Assembly (NCBI GenBank): GCA_019090765.1
Contig: JAHRVJ010000079.1
Span: 1 to 7,926 of the forward strand
DNA length: 7,926 nt
From: Ilumatobacteraceae bacterium
GTDB taxonomy: Bacteria > Actinomycetota > Acidimicrobiia > Acidimicrobiales > Ilumatobacteraceae
Reading direction: 5' to 3'
The first letter of the stretch is position 1, and each line of letters starts with the position of its first letter. Below, in pieces: positions 1-6,543 of the stretch. The translations under genes were made by a program, and so were the position numbers. The notes under the pieces are model-generated. The model did no database searches, was not told the origin of the DNA, and saw only the letters and a program-made list of their open reading frames with translations.

Positions 1-1757
1 CAATAGACGCCGCGACTGCCGCGGCGATGATTGAGGACCTCGCGACCCAACAGATTCTGGGGGAGTTCCGAGGCGAGGCCGCTGTCAACCGAGATCAACT
101 CGTGGCGTTGCTAGTCGGCCTGGGGAGGGTCGCAGAGGAGCGTCCCGATATTGCGAGCGTTGATGTCAACCCTTTGATCGTCGAGCCTTCGGGGGACCTC
201 GTGGCGGTCGATGCGCTCGTCGAAGTCGATCAACCACATGATGATTCCGCCAGCAACGCGGGCGCGGACGGCGCCGGATCGATGCGACCTCCGCCAAGTG
301 CTGATCAGTTCCAGGCGCTGTTTGAACCGCGTGGGGTTCTGGTGGCCGGCGCATCAACGCATCCCGGAAAGTTCGGTTTCGTATCACTCCATAATCTGTT
401 GGCTGCCGGTTTCGATGGCCCCGTGTATGGCACGAACCTCAAGGCGGAGGAGGTGCTTGGTATTCAAACGGTTCGCGACATTGCCGAACTTCCCGACGGC
501 GTGATCGATCTTGTATTTGTTTGCACGCCGGCCGCGGCGAATCTGGATTTGCTGCGAGCGTGCTCAGCAAAGGGGGTGCGCGCCGCTTTCCTCACCTCGG
601 CCGGCTACGGAGAAGCTGGTGACGAGGGTCGAGCCGCGGAAGCTGAGTTGGTTGCGCTCGCCGACGAACTGGGGATTCTGCTCGCGGGGCCTAACGGTCA
701 GGGCGTGGTAAGTACTCCGGCGAAACTGTGTGCGCAGATTGTCGCCCCGTATCCGCCAGCAGGTTCCATCGGCGTCGCTAGCCAGAGCGGCAACTTCGTA
801 TCGACGTTCATGAACCTTTCGCGGGCATCTGGCGTCGGAATCAGCAGAGCCGTTTCTGCGGGCAATGCTGCTGCGGTCACCGTTGCGGACTACCTCGACT
901 GGTATGCGCAAGACGACGAAACAACAGTGGGGTTGGCCTACCTAGAAGGAATCACTGACGGCCGAGCGCTCATGGAGCGGCTCGGCGACGCTGCCGAGCG
1001 GAAGCCCTTGGTGCTCGTAAAGGGAGGTGCGACCGCAGGGGGAGCTCAAGCCGCTGCGAGCCACACCGGAGCGCTGGCTGCGAACGACAAGGTGTTCGAC
1101 GGAGCTTGCCGGGCTGCTGGGATCACACGGGCAGCGACAGTGACCGAAGCGTTTGAGGCGGCCGCAACGTTTGCGACCCAACCGTTGCCGGCCGGGGGCA
1201 ACACTGTGGTGCTCACAACGGCTGGCGGCTGGGGCGTGGTCACTGCCGACGCGATCACGCGTGGCGGTGTGGTCACGCTGATGGAGTTGCCCGCAGACTT
1301 GCAATCGGCAATCGATAAGAAGCTCCCGCCCCGATGGAGCCGAAACAACCCGGTTGATTGTGCTGGCGGCGAAACCCGCGACACCATTCCTGAAGTTATG
1401 GAGTTGATCGCAACTCATGCCGACGTGCACGCGGTTATCTACATCGGTCTTGGCATCCAGTCGAATCAGGCACAGATGATGCGGGAAGGCCATTTCTACC
1501 CGGACTACGGCATTGAACGCATCGTGAACTATCACGAACGGCAAGACGCTCGATTCGCCGAGGCCGCCCATGATCTCAGTGTGCAAACCGGCAAGCCGAT
1601 TCTTGTTGCTACCGAGTTGGCCCATACCAACCCAGATAACCCCGGGCCCACAACGGTGCGCGCTACGGGCCGACTCTGCTACTCATCCGGTGAAAGTGCC
1701 GTCACAGCGCTCGGGCACATGATTCGCTACAGCCGATTCAGAGCGGTGCTCGGTTGA
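1..1757 (+). CDS. ADP-forming acyl-CoA synthetase (acetate--CoA ligase family), 5'-partial
   Basis: The reading frame is open from base 3 with no stop, so the gene starts before the window; the ATG at 27 lies inside the ATP-grasp domain and has no ribosome site. Numbered from that ATG, residues 1-67 match the C-terminal end of the ATP-grasp domain (VDVNPLIVEP at 45-54, then AVDALV). A low-complexity linker follows at about 68-92. Next come a Rossmann CoA-binding domain (GVLVAGAS at 103-110, GPNGQG at 221-226) and succinyl-CoA-ligase-like domains (SQSGN at 252-256, SHTGA at 345-349). By family knowledge, His346 in SHTGA aligns with the phosphohistidine that relays phosphate. Such enzymes interconvert acyl-CoA, ADP and phosphate with free acid, CoA and ATP in the cytoplasm; the acyl substrate cannot be read here. 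The order ATP-grasp then CoA-binding is the reverse of the commoner fused form. The TGA overlaps the next ATG by one base. Confidence 0.88.
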   Translation, partial: IDAATAAAMIEDLATQQILGEFRGEAAVNRDQLVALLVGLGRVAEERPDIASVDVNPLIVEPSGDLVAVDALVEVDQPHDDSASNAGADGAGSMRPPPSADQFQALFEPRGVLVAGASTHPGKFGFVSLHNLLAAGFDGPVYGTNLKAEEVLGIQTVRDIAELPDGVIDLVFVCTPAAANLDLLRACSAKGVRAAFLTSAGYGEAGDEGRAAEAELVALADELGILLAGPNGQGVVSTPAKLCAQIVAPYPPAGSIGVASQSGNFVSTFMNLSRASGVGISRAVSAGNAAAVTVADYLDWYAQDDETTVGLAYLEGITDGRALMERLGDAAERKPLVLVKGGATAGGAQAAASHTGALAANDKVFDGACRAAGITRAATVTEAFEAAATFATQPLPAGGNTVVLTTAGGWGVVTADAITRGGVVTLMELPADLQSAIDKKLPPRWSRNNPVDCAGGETRDTIPEVMELIATHADVHAVIYIGLGIQSNQAQMMREGHFYPDYGIERIVNYHERQDARFAEAAHDLSVQTGKPILVATELAHTNPDNPGPTTVRATGRLCYSSGESAVTALGHMIRYSRFRAVLG

Positions 1758-3247
1758 TGAACGGAACCGTACGTAATAGTCCTCGACGGGGTCGCGGGCC
1801 TGGCCCGTGGCTCGTGATCGCCGCGATTGCGCTGGTTCCCGCACTCGCACTGTTGGCAGTTTTTAGCTGGTCGTCGAATCAAGTGACCGACAACGAAGCT
1901 GCTCCTGCGCCTGACCCGTCAGTTGACGCTTCCGTTGGGGCCGCGGAGTTGACAACTGGATTGTTCACCATGCGGCGAATGCCGAGGGTCGTCTCGCTTG
2001 ATGCGAGTCTCGAGGCGTTCGAGGCCGAGGTCGTGCCGTTCGTCGGGACCCTCAACGATCGATCCTGTCTAGCCGTGTCGGTCGATGGTGTCGCCGCCGG
2101 TGAACACAACGCCGAATCGGCCGTGATCCCAGCCAGCAACCAGAAACTGGTGGTCGCTGCGGTTGCGATGGAGCAACTGGGAGCCGACTTTCGCTACATC
2201 ACATCGGTCGAGGCCGTCGCCGAACCCATTGGTGGTGCCGTTGATGGCGACTTGTACCTGATTGGTGGTGGCGACCCGCTATTGACATCGGAGTGGTATC
2301 CGACTTCCAATCTTGAGCGTCACCCGGTGACTAGCCCCACTCGCCTTGAGTCGTTGGCTGACGATGTCGTCGCTGCGGGCGTGTTAAGCGTGTCCGGGTC
2401 TGTGGTGGGCGACGGCACGCGTTACGACGACGAGTTCTCCGCACCTGGTTGGGGAGTTGGCGTCGCCGGGTTGGAGGCTGGTCCATATGACGCGTTGATG
2501 GCCAACGACTCACGCGTGCTCGACGATTCGCTGAAGGCCAACGACCCCAATGAGGGAGCGGCACGCGAGTTCACCCGGCTCCTCCAAGATCGCGGGATCA
2601 CGGTGTCGGGAGACCCTGCTGCTGGCGCGGCGCCGGTTGCGACGGTGGAACTCGCCTCGATCCAGTCGGCCCCGCTAGTTGATGTCGTCGCTGAAATGCT
2701 TGGCAACAGCGACAACAACACCGCAGAACTGTTGGTGAAGGAGATCGGGTTTGCTGGTACAGGATTAGGAACTCGTGAAGCCGGGCTGCAATTGATGCAC
2801 GACCAACTAGCCGAATGGGGCATCGCCTCAGACACAATCGTATTGGCGGACGGTTCTGGACTGAGCCTTGACAACAGGTTGACATGCAATGCTCTACTCG
2901 TGCTCTTGCAGATGTCGGATATCAACGGGCCGATTGGGTCGGCTCTGCCGATCGCTGGCCAGACCGGCACATTGGCCGAGATCTTTACCGACCACTCCGT
3001 GACCGGCTTGCTCCGTGGCAAGACAGGCACGCTCAACAATCCCCCGTTCAACGTTGATCCGCCAGCGGTGAAGGCGCTAGCGGGCTACGTGGAGGTAGAT
3101 GGGGGAGGGGCAGTCGAATACGTGCTCATCCTCAACGGCCCAACGATTTCGGACCAGAGTGAGTATCGACCACTGTGGAACTCTCTAGCTGAGGTGTTAG
3201 CCACCTACCCGGCGGGGCCGACCCTCGCTGAGCTCAGTCCACGTTGA
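1757..3247 (+). CDS. dacB: D-alanyl-D-alanine carboxypeptidase/endopeptidase, PBP4 family (first tandem copy)
   Basis: Peptidase S13 (class C penicillin-binding protein), which trims or cleaves D-Ala-containing peptidoglycan peptides outside the membrane. From the ATG at 1757 the protein has 496 residues. A basic N-terminus is followed by a hydrophobic segment at about 18-38, which I read as a signal anchor, and then an Ala/Pro/Asp-rich spacer. Catalytic motifs are intact: SNQK at 127-130 (nucleophile Ser127, Lys130), SDN at 318-320 and KTG at 422-424. The roughly 190-residue SxxK-to-SDN spacing shows the family's insertion, somewhat shorter than I recall for E. coli PBP4 or Actinomadura R39. 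It has only two cysteines, Cys104 and Cys377. The start overlaps the upstream stop as TGATG; an in-frame TTG at 1754 would add one residue and is less attractive. No clear Shine-Dalgarno is visible, so translational coupling is likely. Confidence 0.93.
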   Translation: MNGTVRNSPRRGRGPGPWLVIAAIALVPALALLAVFSWSSNQVTDNEAAPAPDPSVDASVGAAELTTGLFTMRRMPRVVSLDASLEAFEAEVVPFVGTLNDRSCLAVSVDGVAAGEHNAESAVIPASNQKLVVAAVAMEQLGADFRYITSVEAVAEPIGGAVDGDLYLIGGGDPLLTSEWYPTSNLERHPVTSPTRLESLADDVVAAGVLSVSGSVVGDGTRYDDEFSAPGWGVGVAGLEAGPYDALMANDSRVLDDSLKANDPNEGAAREFTRLLQDRGITVSGDPAAGAAPVATVELASIQSAPLVDVVAEMLGNSDNNTAELLVKEIGFAGTGLGTREAGLQLMHDQLAEWGIASDTIVLADGSGLSLDNRLTCNALLVLLQMSDINGPIGSALPIAGQTGTLAEIFTDHSVTGLLRGKTGTLNNPPFNVDPPAVKALAGYVEVDGGGAVEYVLILNGPTISDQSEYRPLWNSLAEVLATYPAGPTLAELSPR

Positions 3248-3250
3248 AGG
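3246..3250 (+). promoter_or_regulatory. Ribosome binding site of the second DacB copy
   Basis: GAAGG runs through the stop codon of the upstream gene and lies 7 bases before the GTG at 3258. That spacing suits the GTG start, whereas the in-frame ATG at 3264 would be 13 bases away. It therefore decides the start in favour of GTG. Confidence 0.5.
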
Positions 3251-3257
3251 TGCGCTA

Positions 3258-4778
3258 GTGGGGATGCGCGTGGATCTTGTTTCGGCTCCGAGCCGGTACC
3301 CGCGGGGGCCACTGTTCATCTTGCTGGCCATAGCCGTCGTTCCCACGGTCGCGCTCGTCGCACTTGTGGTGTGGAGTGACCGTGAAGCCGACTCTTATGA
3401 CGCGGCACGCGACGAAGCGGCGCTCGTTCAGGACGCTCTCGACGAATCCCGTGACTCAACGTTGTCAGCAAGCGACGAGGCGGCCGCTGCGTTGCCAACA
3501 GGATTGTTCAACTACCGCCGCGCTCCCCGCGAGATTGCCGTGTTGGCCAACGGCAACATGCTCGCGGAAGCCTTGGAGCCGATGTACAACTTCATCAACG
3601 ATGATTCATGTGTAGCGGTGGCCCTTAACGGTCACCTGATTAGCTCTAAGAACCCCGCTACCCCGGTGATTCCGGCAAGCACTCAGAAGCTGCTGATTGC
3701 GGCGGTCGCGCTGGAAACGCTCGGGGGCGATTACACCTTCACAACGACAATTGCCTCTCAAGCAGCTGTTGATGGCGTGGTGGAGGGTGACATTTATCTG
3801 ATCGGCGGCGGTGACCCCCTGTTGGTGAGTGACGACTATCCGATTGATTCGGATCGGTATCCCGAGTTCAGTACCACTTCGCTTGACCGGCTCGCCGATG
3901 AGTTCGTTGACACGGGCGTTACACGTGTCAACGGTGCCGTAATCGGAGACGGGTCGAGGTACGACGATGAGTTCGTGATCGCGTCTTGGGGCGACGGAGT
4001 GGCCTTCGTTGATGGTGGCCCGTACGACGCATTGCTGGTTAATGACTCGCGTGTGCGGGGCCGTTCGAGCCGCCAACGCGACCCAAACGAGGCCGCCGCA
4101 CGCGAGATGGCGCGGCTGCTGCGTAACCGCGGGATCAGTGTTGCCACCGGTTGGGCCAGCGGTGTAGCCGATCCGGCCGCGCCTATTGTCGCGACCGTGA
4201 CCTCCGAGCCGCTCTCGGCGGCGGTGCGTGAGATGTTGACCACTAGCGACAACAACACCGCGGAGATGTTGCTAAAAGAGATTGGGTTCGCCGATAGCGG
4301 TGAAGGAACTGTTGCCACAGGGTTGACCGTGGTCGACCGCACGCTGCGCGGTTGGGGTATTCCGATGGACGGTGTTCGCCTCGTCGACGGATCTGGTCTT
4401 AGCCCTGACAACCGCATTACGTGTGCGGCGTTAATCGGCGTGCTTAACCACGACATCGGCGGCGTGCTTTCAACGGGGCTACCGCTGGCCGGTCGGACCG
4501 GAACACTGGCCGACGAGTTCACCGAGTCGGTCATGGCGGGCCGTCTGGTTGCGAAGACGGGAACGCTGAGCAATCCGCCAGCCGAGTCCGATCCGCCTGC
4601 GGTGAAGGCCCTAGCTGGATACTTGCCCACCGATGTTGGGGTCTTACAGTTCGCAATTGTGCAGAGTGGGCCAGACGTCACCAGCGACCGCAAGTATGAA
4701 ACTCTCTGGCTTGCGCTGACCGACCGCCTCGACACCTATCCAGCTGGCCCCGAGTTCGACCTGCTGGGGCCACAGTGA
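3258..4778 (+). CDS. dacB: D-alanyl-D-alanine carboxypeptidase/endopeptidase, PBP4 family (second tandem copy)
   Basis: A second complete S13-family enzyme, 506 residues, 10 bases after the first. A membrane anchor covers about residues 18-40, followed by an acidic, Ala-rich, possibly helical spacer (about 41-80) that differs from the first copy. Motifs are STQK at 141-144, SDN at 330-332 and KTG at 433-435. The two proteins align along the whole extracytoplasmic part, sharing PTGLF/TTGLF, DGDLYLIGGGDPLL or its variant, YDDEF, GPYDAL, DNNTAE, KEIGFA and DPPAVKALAGY. Similarity is weak at the N-terminus. Exactly two cysteines (Cys118, Cys389) match the pair in the first copy. By family knowledge it acts on peptidoglycan stem peptides; how the two copies divide the work is unknown. 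The GTG at 3258 is preferred to the ATG at 3264 because of ribosome-site spacing. This looks like an old duplication, not a recent one. Confidence 0.93.
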   Translation: MGMRVDLVSAPSRYPRGPLFILLAIAVVPTVALVALVVWSDREADSYDAARDEAALVQDALDESRDSTLSASDEAAAALPTGLFNYRRAPREIAVLANGNMLAEALEPMYNFINDDSCVAVALNGHLISSKNPATPVIPASTQKLLIAAVALETLGGDYTFTTTIASQAAVDGVVEGDIYLIGGGDPLLVSDDYPIDSDRYPEFSTTSLDRLADEFVDTGVTRVNGAVIGDGSRYDDEFVIASWGDGVAFVDGGPYDALLVNDSRVRGRSSRQRDPNEAAAREMARLLRNRGISVATGWASGVADPAAPIVATVTSEPLSAAVREMLTTSDNNTAEMLLKEIGFADSGEGTVATGLTVVDRTLRGWGIPMDGVRLVDGSGLSPDNRITCAALIGVLNHDIGGVLSTGLPLAGRTGTLADEFTESVMAGRLVAKTGTLSNPPAESDPPAVKALAGYLPTDVGVLQFAIVQSGPDVTSDRKYETLWLALTDRLDTYPAGPEFDLLGPQ

Positions 4779-4804
4779 CCCGCGCCTCTGGTTATGAATA
4801 GCTT
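4775..4804 (+). promoter_or_regulatory. Possible promoter for a leaderless Lon-domain transcript
   Basis: The 32-base gap 4779-4810 is the largest in the window. TAGCTT at 4799-4804 fits the actinobacterial TANNNT -10 pattern and sits 6 bases before the ATG at 4811, which would make the A of the start codon the likely first transcribed base. GTGACC at 4775-4780, overlapping the preceding stop, resembles TTGACA at four positions with an 18-base spacer. No Shine-Dalgarno precedes the ATG, which agrees with leaderless translation. Short matches like these occur by chance. Confidence 0.35.
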
Positions 4805-4810
4805 CGCCCC

Positions 4811-5434
4811 ATGCCCGTGATGCCGATGTTCCCGTTGGGGTCAGTGTTGCTTCCGGGCGGCGTGATGCCGCTGCATGTGTTCGAGCCGCGGTATCGGCAG
4901 ATGGTGATCGATTGCCTGCTCCAAGATGGGGTTCCCGAGTTTGGACAGGTGCTGATCTCGCACGGCAGCGAAGCCGGTGGCGGTGATGATCGCGAGCTGG
5001 TCGGCACGGTTGCCGCGATGCAGCAACTGAACGCGCTCGACTCGCGCCGCTACGCGTTCAACGCGGTCGGCACCAGGCGAATACGGGTTATTGAATGGCT
5101 TGACGATGATCCGTACCCGGTTGCCGAAGTTGACGATTGGCCCGATGTGACTTGTGATGCCAACGAGGTCGCCCAGCCCATTGCCGAAGCTGAGCGCCGG
5201 GTACGTGCGGCACTTTCGATGGCCCAACAGTTAGACATGGTCGAGTTCGACCCAACGGAGATTGTGATCCAGGACGAGCCGATTGCGGCGAGCTATCAAT
5301 TGGCGGCAATGGCGCCGATTGGTCCGGCCGACCGCTTCCGTCTACTGGCTGCGGCTGGACCCCAGGAGCGCCTCGCGATGCTTGCTGAGATCCTTGAAGA
5401 CGTTGAAGCCATGTTGAAGTTCCGGCTTTCGTGA
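4811..5434 (+). CDS. Stand-alone Lon substrate-binding (LonSB) domain protein
   Basis: A 207-residue protein resembling the N-terminal domain of Lon protease (PF02190-type) without the ATPase and protease parts. Visible hallmarks are MFPLGSVLLPGG near the start, LHVFEPRYR at 21-29 and GSEAGGGD at 52-59, the last being typical of bacterial single-domain LonSB proteins. The C-terminal half (about 120-207) is rich in helix formers and ends MLKFRLS. These proteins are widespread in actinobacteria. Their role is not established and a protein- or peptide-binding function is only inferred from Lon. It is cytoplasmic, with no signal or membrane segment. The ATG at 4811 begins right at the conserved domain and has no upstream ribosome site. 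The stop overlaps the next GTG by four bases (GTGA), linking it to the membrane-protein genes that follow. Confidence 0.88.
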   Translation: MPVMPMFPLGSVLLPGGVMPLHVFEPRYRQMVIDCLLQDGVPEFGQVLISHGSEAGGGDDRELVGTVAAMQQLNALDSRRYAFNAVGTRRIRVIEWLDDDPYPVAEVDDWPDVTCDANEVAQPIAEAERRVRAALSMAQQLDMVEFDPTEIVIQDEPIAASYQLAAMAPIGPADRFRLLAAAGPQERLAMLAEILEDVEAMLKFRLS

Positions 5435-5799
5435 TAGAAACAGTGATCGTGCCAGACACAAAAGACTCCACCAGCCGCCCGGCGAAGAAGCCCGATGATG
5501 CGTCCGTCGGCGAAGTTATTGATTTTGTCAAGACTTACGCCTTGCAGGAGACCGTTGGCCCACTCAAGGGTGCTGGGTCATGGCTTGGCTTCGGAACGGC
5601 GGCGGCGTTGACGTTGTCGCTCGGGCTGATGTTCCTCCTGATTGGACTACTTCGTGTCTTGCAGACCGAATGGGATCGATCAGCGACTGGCTCACTGTCA
5701 TGGGTGGCTTACGCCATCACGCTGCTCGTGACCATTGTGGTGCTCGGCCTGACGGTAATGCGGATCAAGAAGTCGACTCTCAATAAGGAACCGAAGTAA
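5431..5799 (+). CDS. Two-helix membrane protein, actinobacterial holin-X-like
   Basis: A 122-residue protein with a charged N-terminus, an amphipathic stretch (ASVGEVIDFVKTYALQET, about 24-41), then two hydrophobic segments at about 51-77 and 89-112 joined by a short polar loop, and a Lys-rich tail. This layout resembles proteins annotated as phage holin family or putative actinobacterial holin-X (PF07332-like). The holin name is historical: no lysin or phage gene is nearby, so a lytic role is doubtful and an envelope role more plausible. The GTG at 5431 overlaps the upstream stop as GTGA; in-frame GTGs at 5443 and 5449 would shorten it by 4 or 6 residues and are less likely. There is no strong ribosome site, so coupling to the LonSB gene is probable. 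Confidence 0.75.
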   Translation: MIETVIVPDTKDSTSRPAKKPDDASVGEVIDFVKTYALQETVGPLKGAGSWLGFGTAAALTLSLGLMFLLIGLLRVLQTEWDRSATGSLSWVAYAITLLVTIVVLGLTVMRIKKSTLNKEPK

Positions 5800-5803
5800 G
5801 GAG
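5798..5803 (+). promoter_or_regulatory. Strong Shine-Dalgarno for the 74-residue membrane protein
   Basis: AAGGAG, matching the core anti-Shine-Dalgarno complement, begins inside the TAA stop of the preceding gene and lies 7 bases before the ATG at 5811. It is the best ribosome site in the window and fixes this start. All later genes overlap their neighbour, so this site may set translation of the whole downstream run. Confidence 0.8.
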
Positions 5804-5810
5804 TAGGGCG

Positions 5811-6035
5811 ATGGCCAAGAAGTCAGCTGACACCCCCACCAAGATCACCCCAGAAGATCTCGAGAACAAGTTCAAGGCGTTGCAAGGCGACGTGAAGGGC
5901 AAGGTCGACGACAAGAAGATGTCGATCGCCAGTGTCGCCGCTGGCGGCGGCATGGTCTTGCTCGTTATCTTTTTCCTGCTCGGTAAGCGCTCGGGCAAGA
6001 AGGGCAGCGCGATTGTCGAGATCCGTCGCCTCTGA
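5811..6035 (+). CDS. Small single-pass membrane protein, function unknown
   Basis: A 74-residue protein. The N-terminal 38 residues are charged and probably helical (PEDLENKFKALQGDVKGKVDDKK), followed by one hydrophobic segment at about 39-58, then a short basic tail (GKRSGKKG) ending AIVEIRRL. The charge pattern places the basic tail on the cytoplasmic side by the positive-inside rule, but Lys residues flank both sides, so topology is uncertain. I recognise similar conserved hypothetical proteins in Acidimicrobiia but no named family. The start is secured by a strong ribosome site. Its TGA overlaps the next ATG by one base (TGATG), so it is likely made together with the following protein. 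Confidence 0.78.
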   Translation: MAKKSADTPTKITPEDLENKFKALQGDVKGKVDDKKMSIASVAAGGGMVLLVIFFLLGKRSGKKGSAIVEIRRL

Positions 6036-6346
6036 TGGCACTTCTTCCGTACAGTCTGCGCCCGTCGGTGGTTATCCGGCGCAACGCGCTGAGACGCGGA
6101 ATCCTGGGGCCAAGCAGCCTTTGGAAGTTCATTGCCGTCTTTGTGTTCGGTCGCAAGGCGATCAAAAGGTTCTTCGGCAAGAACGCCGAGAACCTCGGCA
6201 CACGGGTAATCGGAGTGGGCCAGATCCTTTCAGTTGCGTCGGCTATACCGTTGTCGCGACGTGACCGAAAGCGGCGGGGGATCACCTTGGCCTCCGAACG
6301 CGTTGCGGCCATGGCCGAGCTTGAGGCGGCACAAAGCTCCTCGTGA
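6035..6346 (+). CDS. Small basic protein, function unknown
   Basis: A 103-residue, strongly basic protein. Residues about 29-38 (LWKFIAVFVF) form a short hydrophobic stretch followed by GRKAIKRFFGK, giving the look of a membrane-surface or weakly inserted helix. A second mildly hydrophobic patch, VGQILSVASAIPL (61-73), precedes an Arg-rich region (SRRDRKRRG) and a helical Ala/Glu tail. I do not recognise a characterised family. Coding is supported by the 1-base overlap with the previous stop, the 4-base GTGA overlap with the next start, and the lack of any alternative frame that explains the spacing. Its place between a single-pass membrane protein and the sulfur-carrier gene suggests a shared process, but no function can be read from the sequence. 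Confidence 0.7.
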   Translation: MALLPYSLRPSVVIRRNALRRGILGPSSLWKFIAVFVFGRKAIKRFFGKNAENLGTRVIGVGQILSVASAIPLSRRDRKRRGITLASERVAAMAELEAAQSSS

Positions 6347-6543
6347 AGATCCTCCTGCGCAACCCTCGGCGGGAGATCGAGATGCAAGGTACGCGGAGCG
6401 TCAACCGGCTCCTTGACGACCTTGACCTCAATCGAGAATCTCATCTAGTTATTCGTAATGGCACGCTCGTGCCTGGCGATGCCCTCCTGGCAGACGCCGA
6501 TGAAATTGAGGTGCGACCGGTGATCTCGGGCGGGTCGCACTAA
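6343..6543 (+). CDS. Ubiquitin-like sulfur carrier candidate (ThiS/MoaD/TtuB-type)
   Basis: A 66-residue protein that fits a small beta-grasp fold: an opening strand KILLRNP, a second strand REIEMQG, a helix VNRLLDDL, the strand SHLVIRNG, and the region ALLADADEIEVRPVISGG typical of ThiS/MoaD relatives. In that family the C-terminal Gly-Gly is adenylated by an E1-like enzyme and turned into a thiocarboxylate that donates sulfur. Here Gly63-Gly64 is followed by Ser-His, so the diglycine is not terminal. The gene overlaps the next one by one base (TAATG), and that gene encodes a TtuA-type thiolase, so a TtuB-like role is the best inference. No E1 enzyme or cysteine desulfurase is in the window. 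The start is GTG in a GTGA overlap. Confidence 0.8.
   Translation: MKILLRNPRREIEMQGTRSVNRLLDDLDLNRESHLVIRNGTLVPGDALLADADEIEVRPVISGGSH

Noticed and set aside
27..29. ATG as the true start of the acyl-CoA synthetase
   Set aside because: The frame is open upstream to the window edge, there is no Shine-Dalgarno, and the ATG falls inside the conserved ATP-grasp C-terminal region.
942..1625. Minus-strand open frame opposite the acyl-CoA synthetase
   Set aside because: It covers conserved ligase domains, has no ribosome site or recognisable motif, and fits chance openness in GC-rich sequence.
2868..2884. Two TTGACA hexamers resembling -35 boxes
   Set aside because: They lie inside the conserved coding sequence of the first dacB, with no paired -10 box or following gene start.
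3264..3266. ATG start for the second dacB
   Set aside because: The ribosome site at 3246-3250 is 13 bases from this ATG but 7 from the GTG at 3258, so the GTG is preferred; only two residues differ.
3836..4735. Long open frame on the minus strand (about 300 codons) opposite the second dacB
   Set aside because: The sense strand encodes a clear S13 enzyme with all motifs. The antisense product is Ser/Arg/Pro-rich without recognisable domains. A related antisense frame opposite the first copy (2422-3051) is explained by the paralogy of the sense genes.
5431..5799. A prophage remnant suggested by the holin-like protein
   Set aside because: No lysin, structural, integrase or attachment sequence is present, and the gene sits in a housekeeping-type operon with matching base composition.
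5932..6264. Plus-strand 110-codon frame across the two small genes
   Set aside because: It conflicts with two genes joined by a stop-start overlap, one with a strong ribosome site, and its product is Cys/Arg-rich without features.
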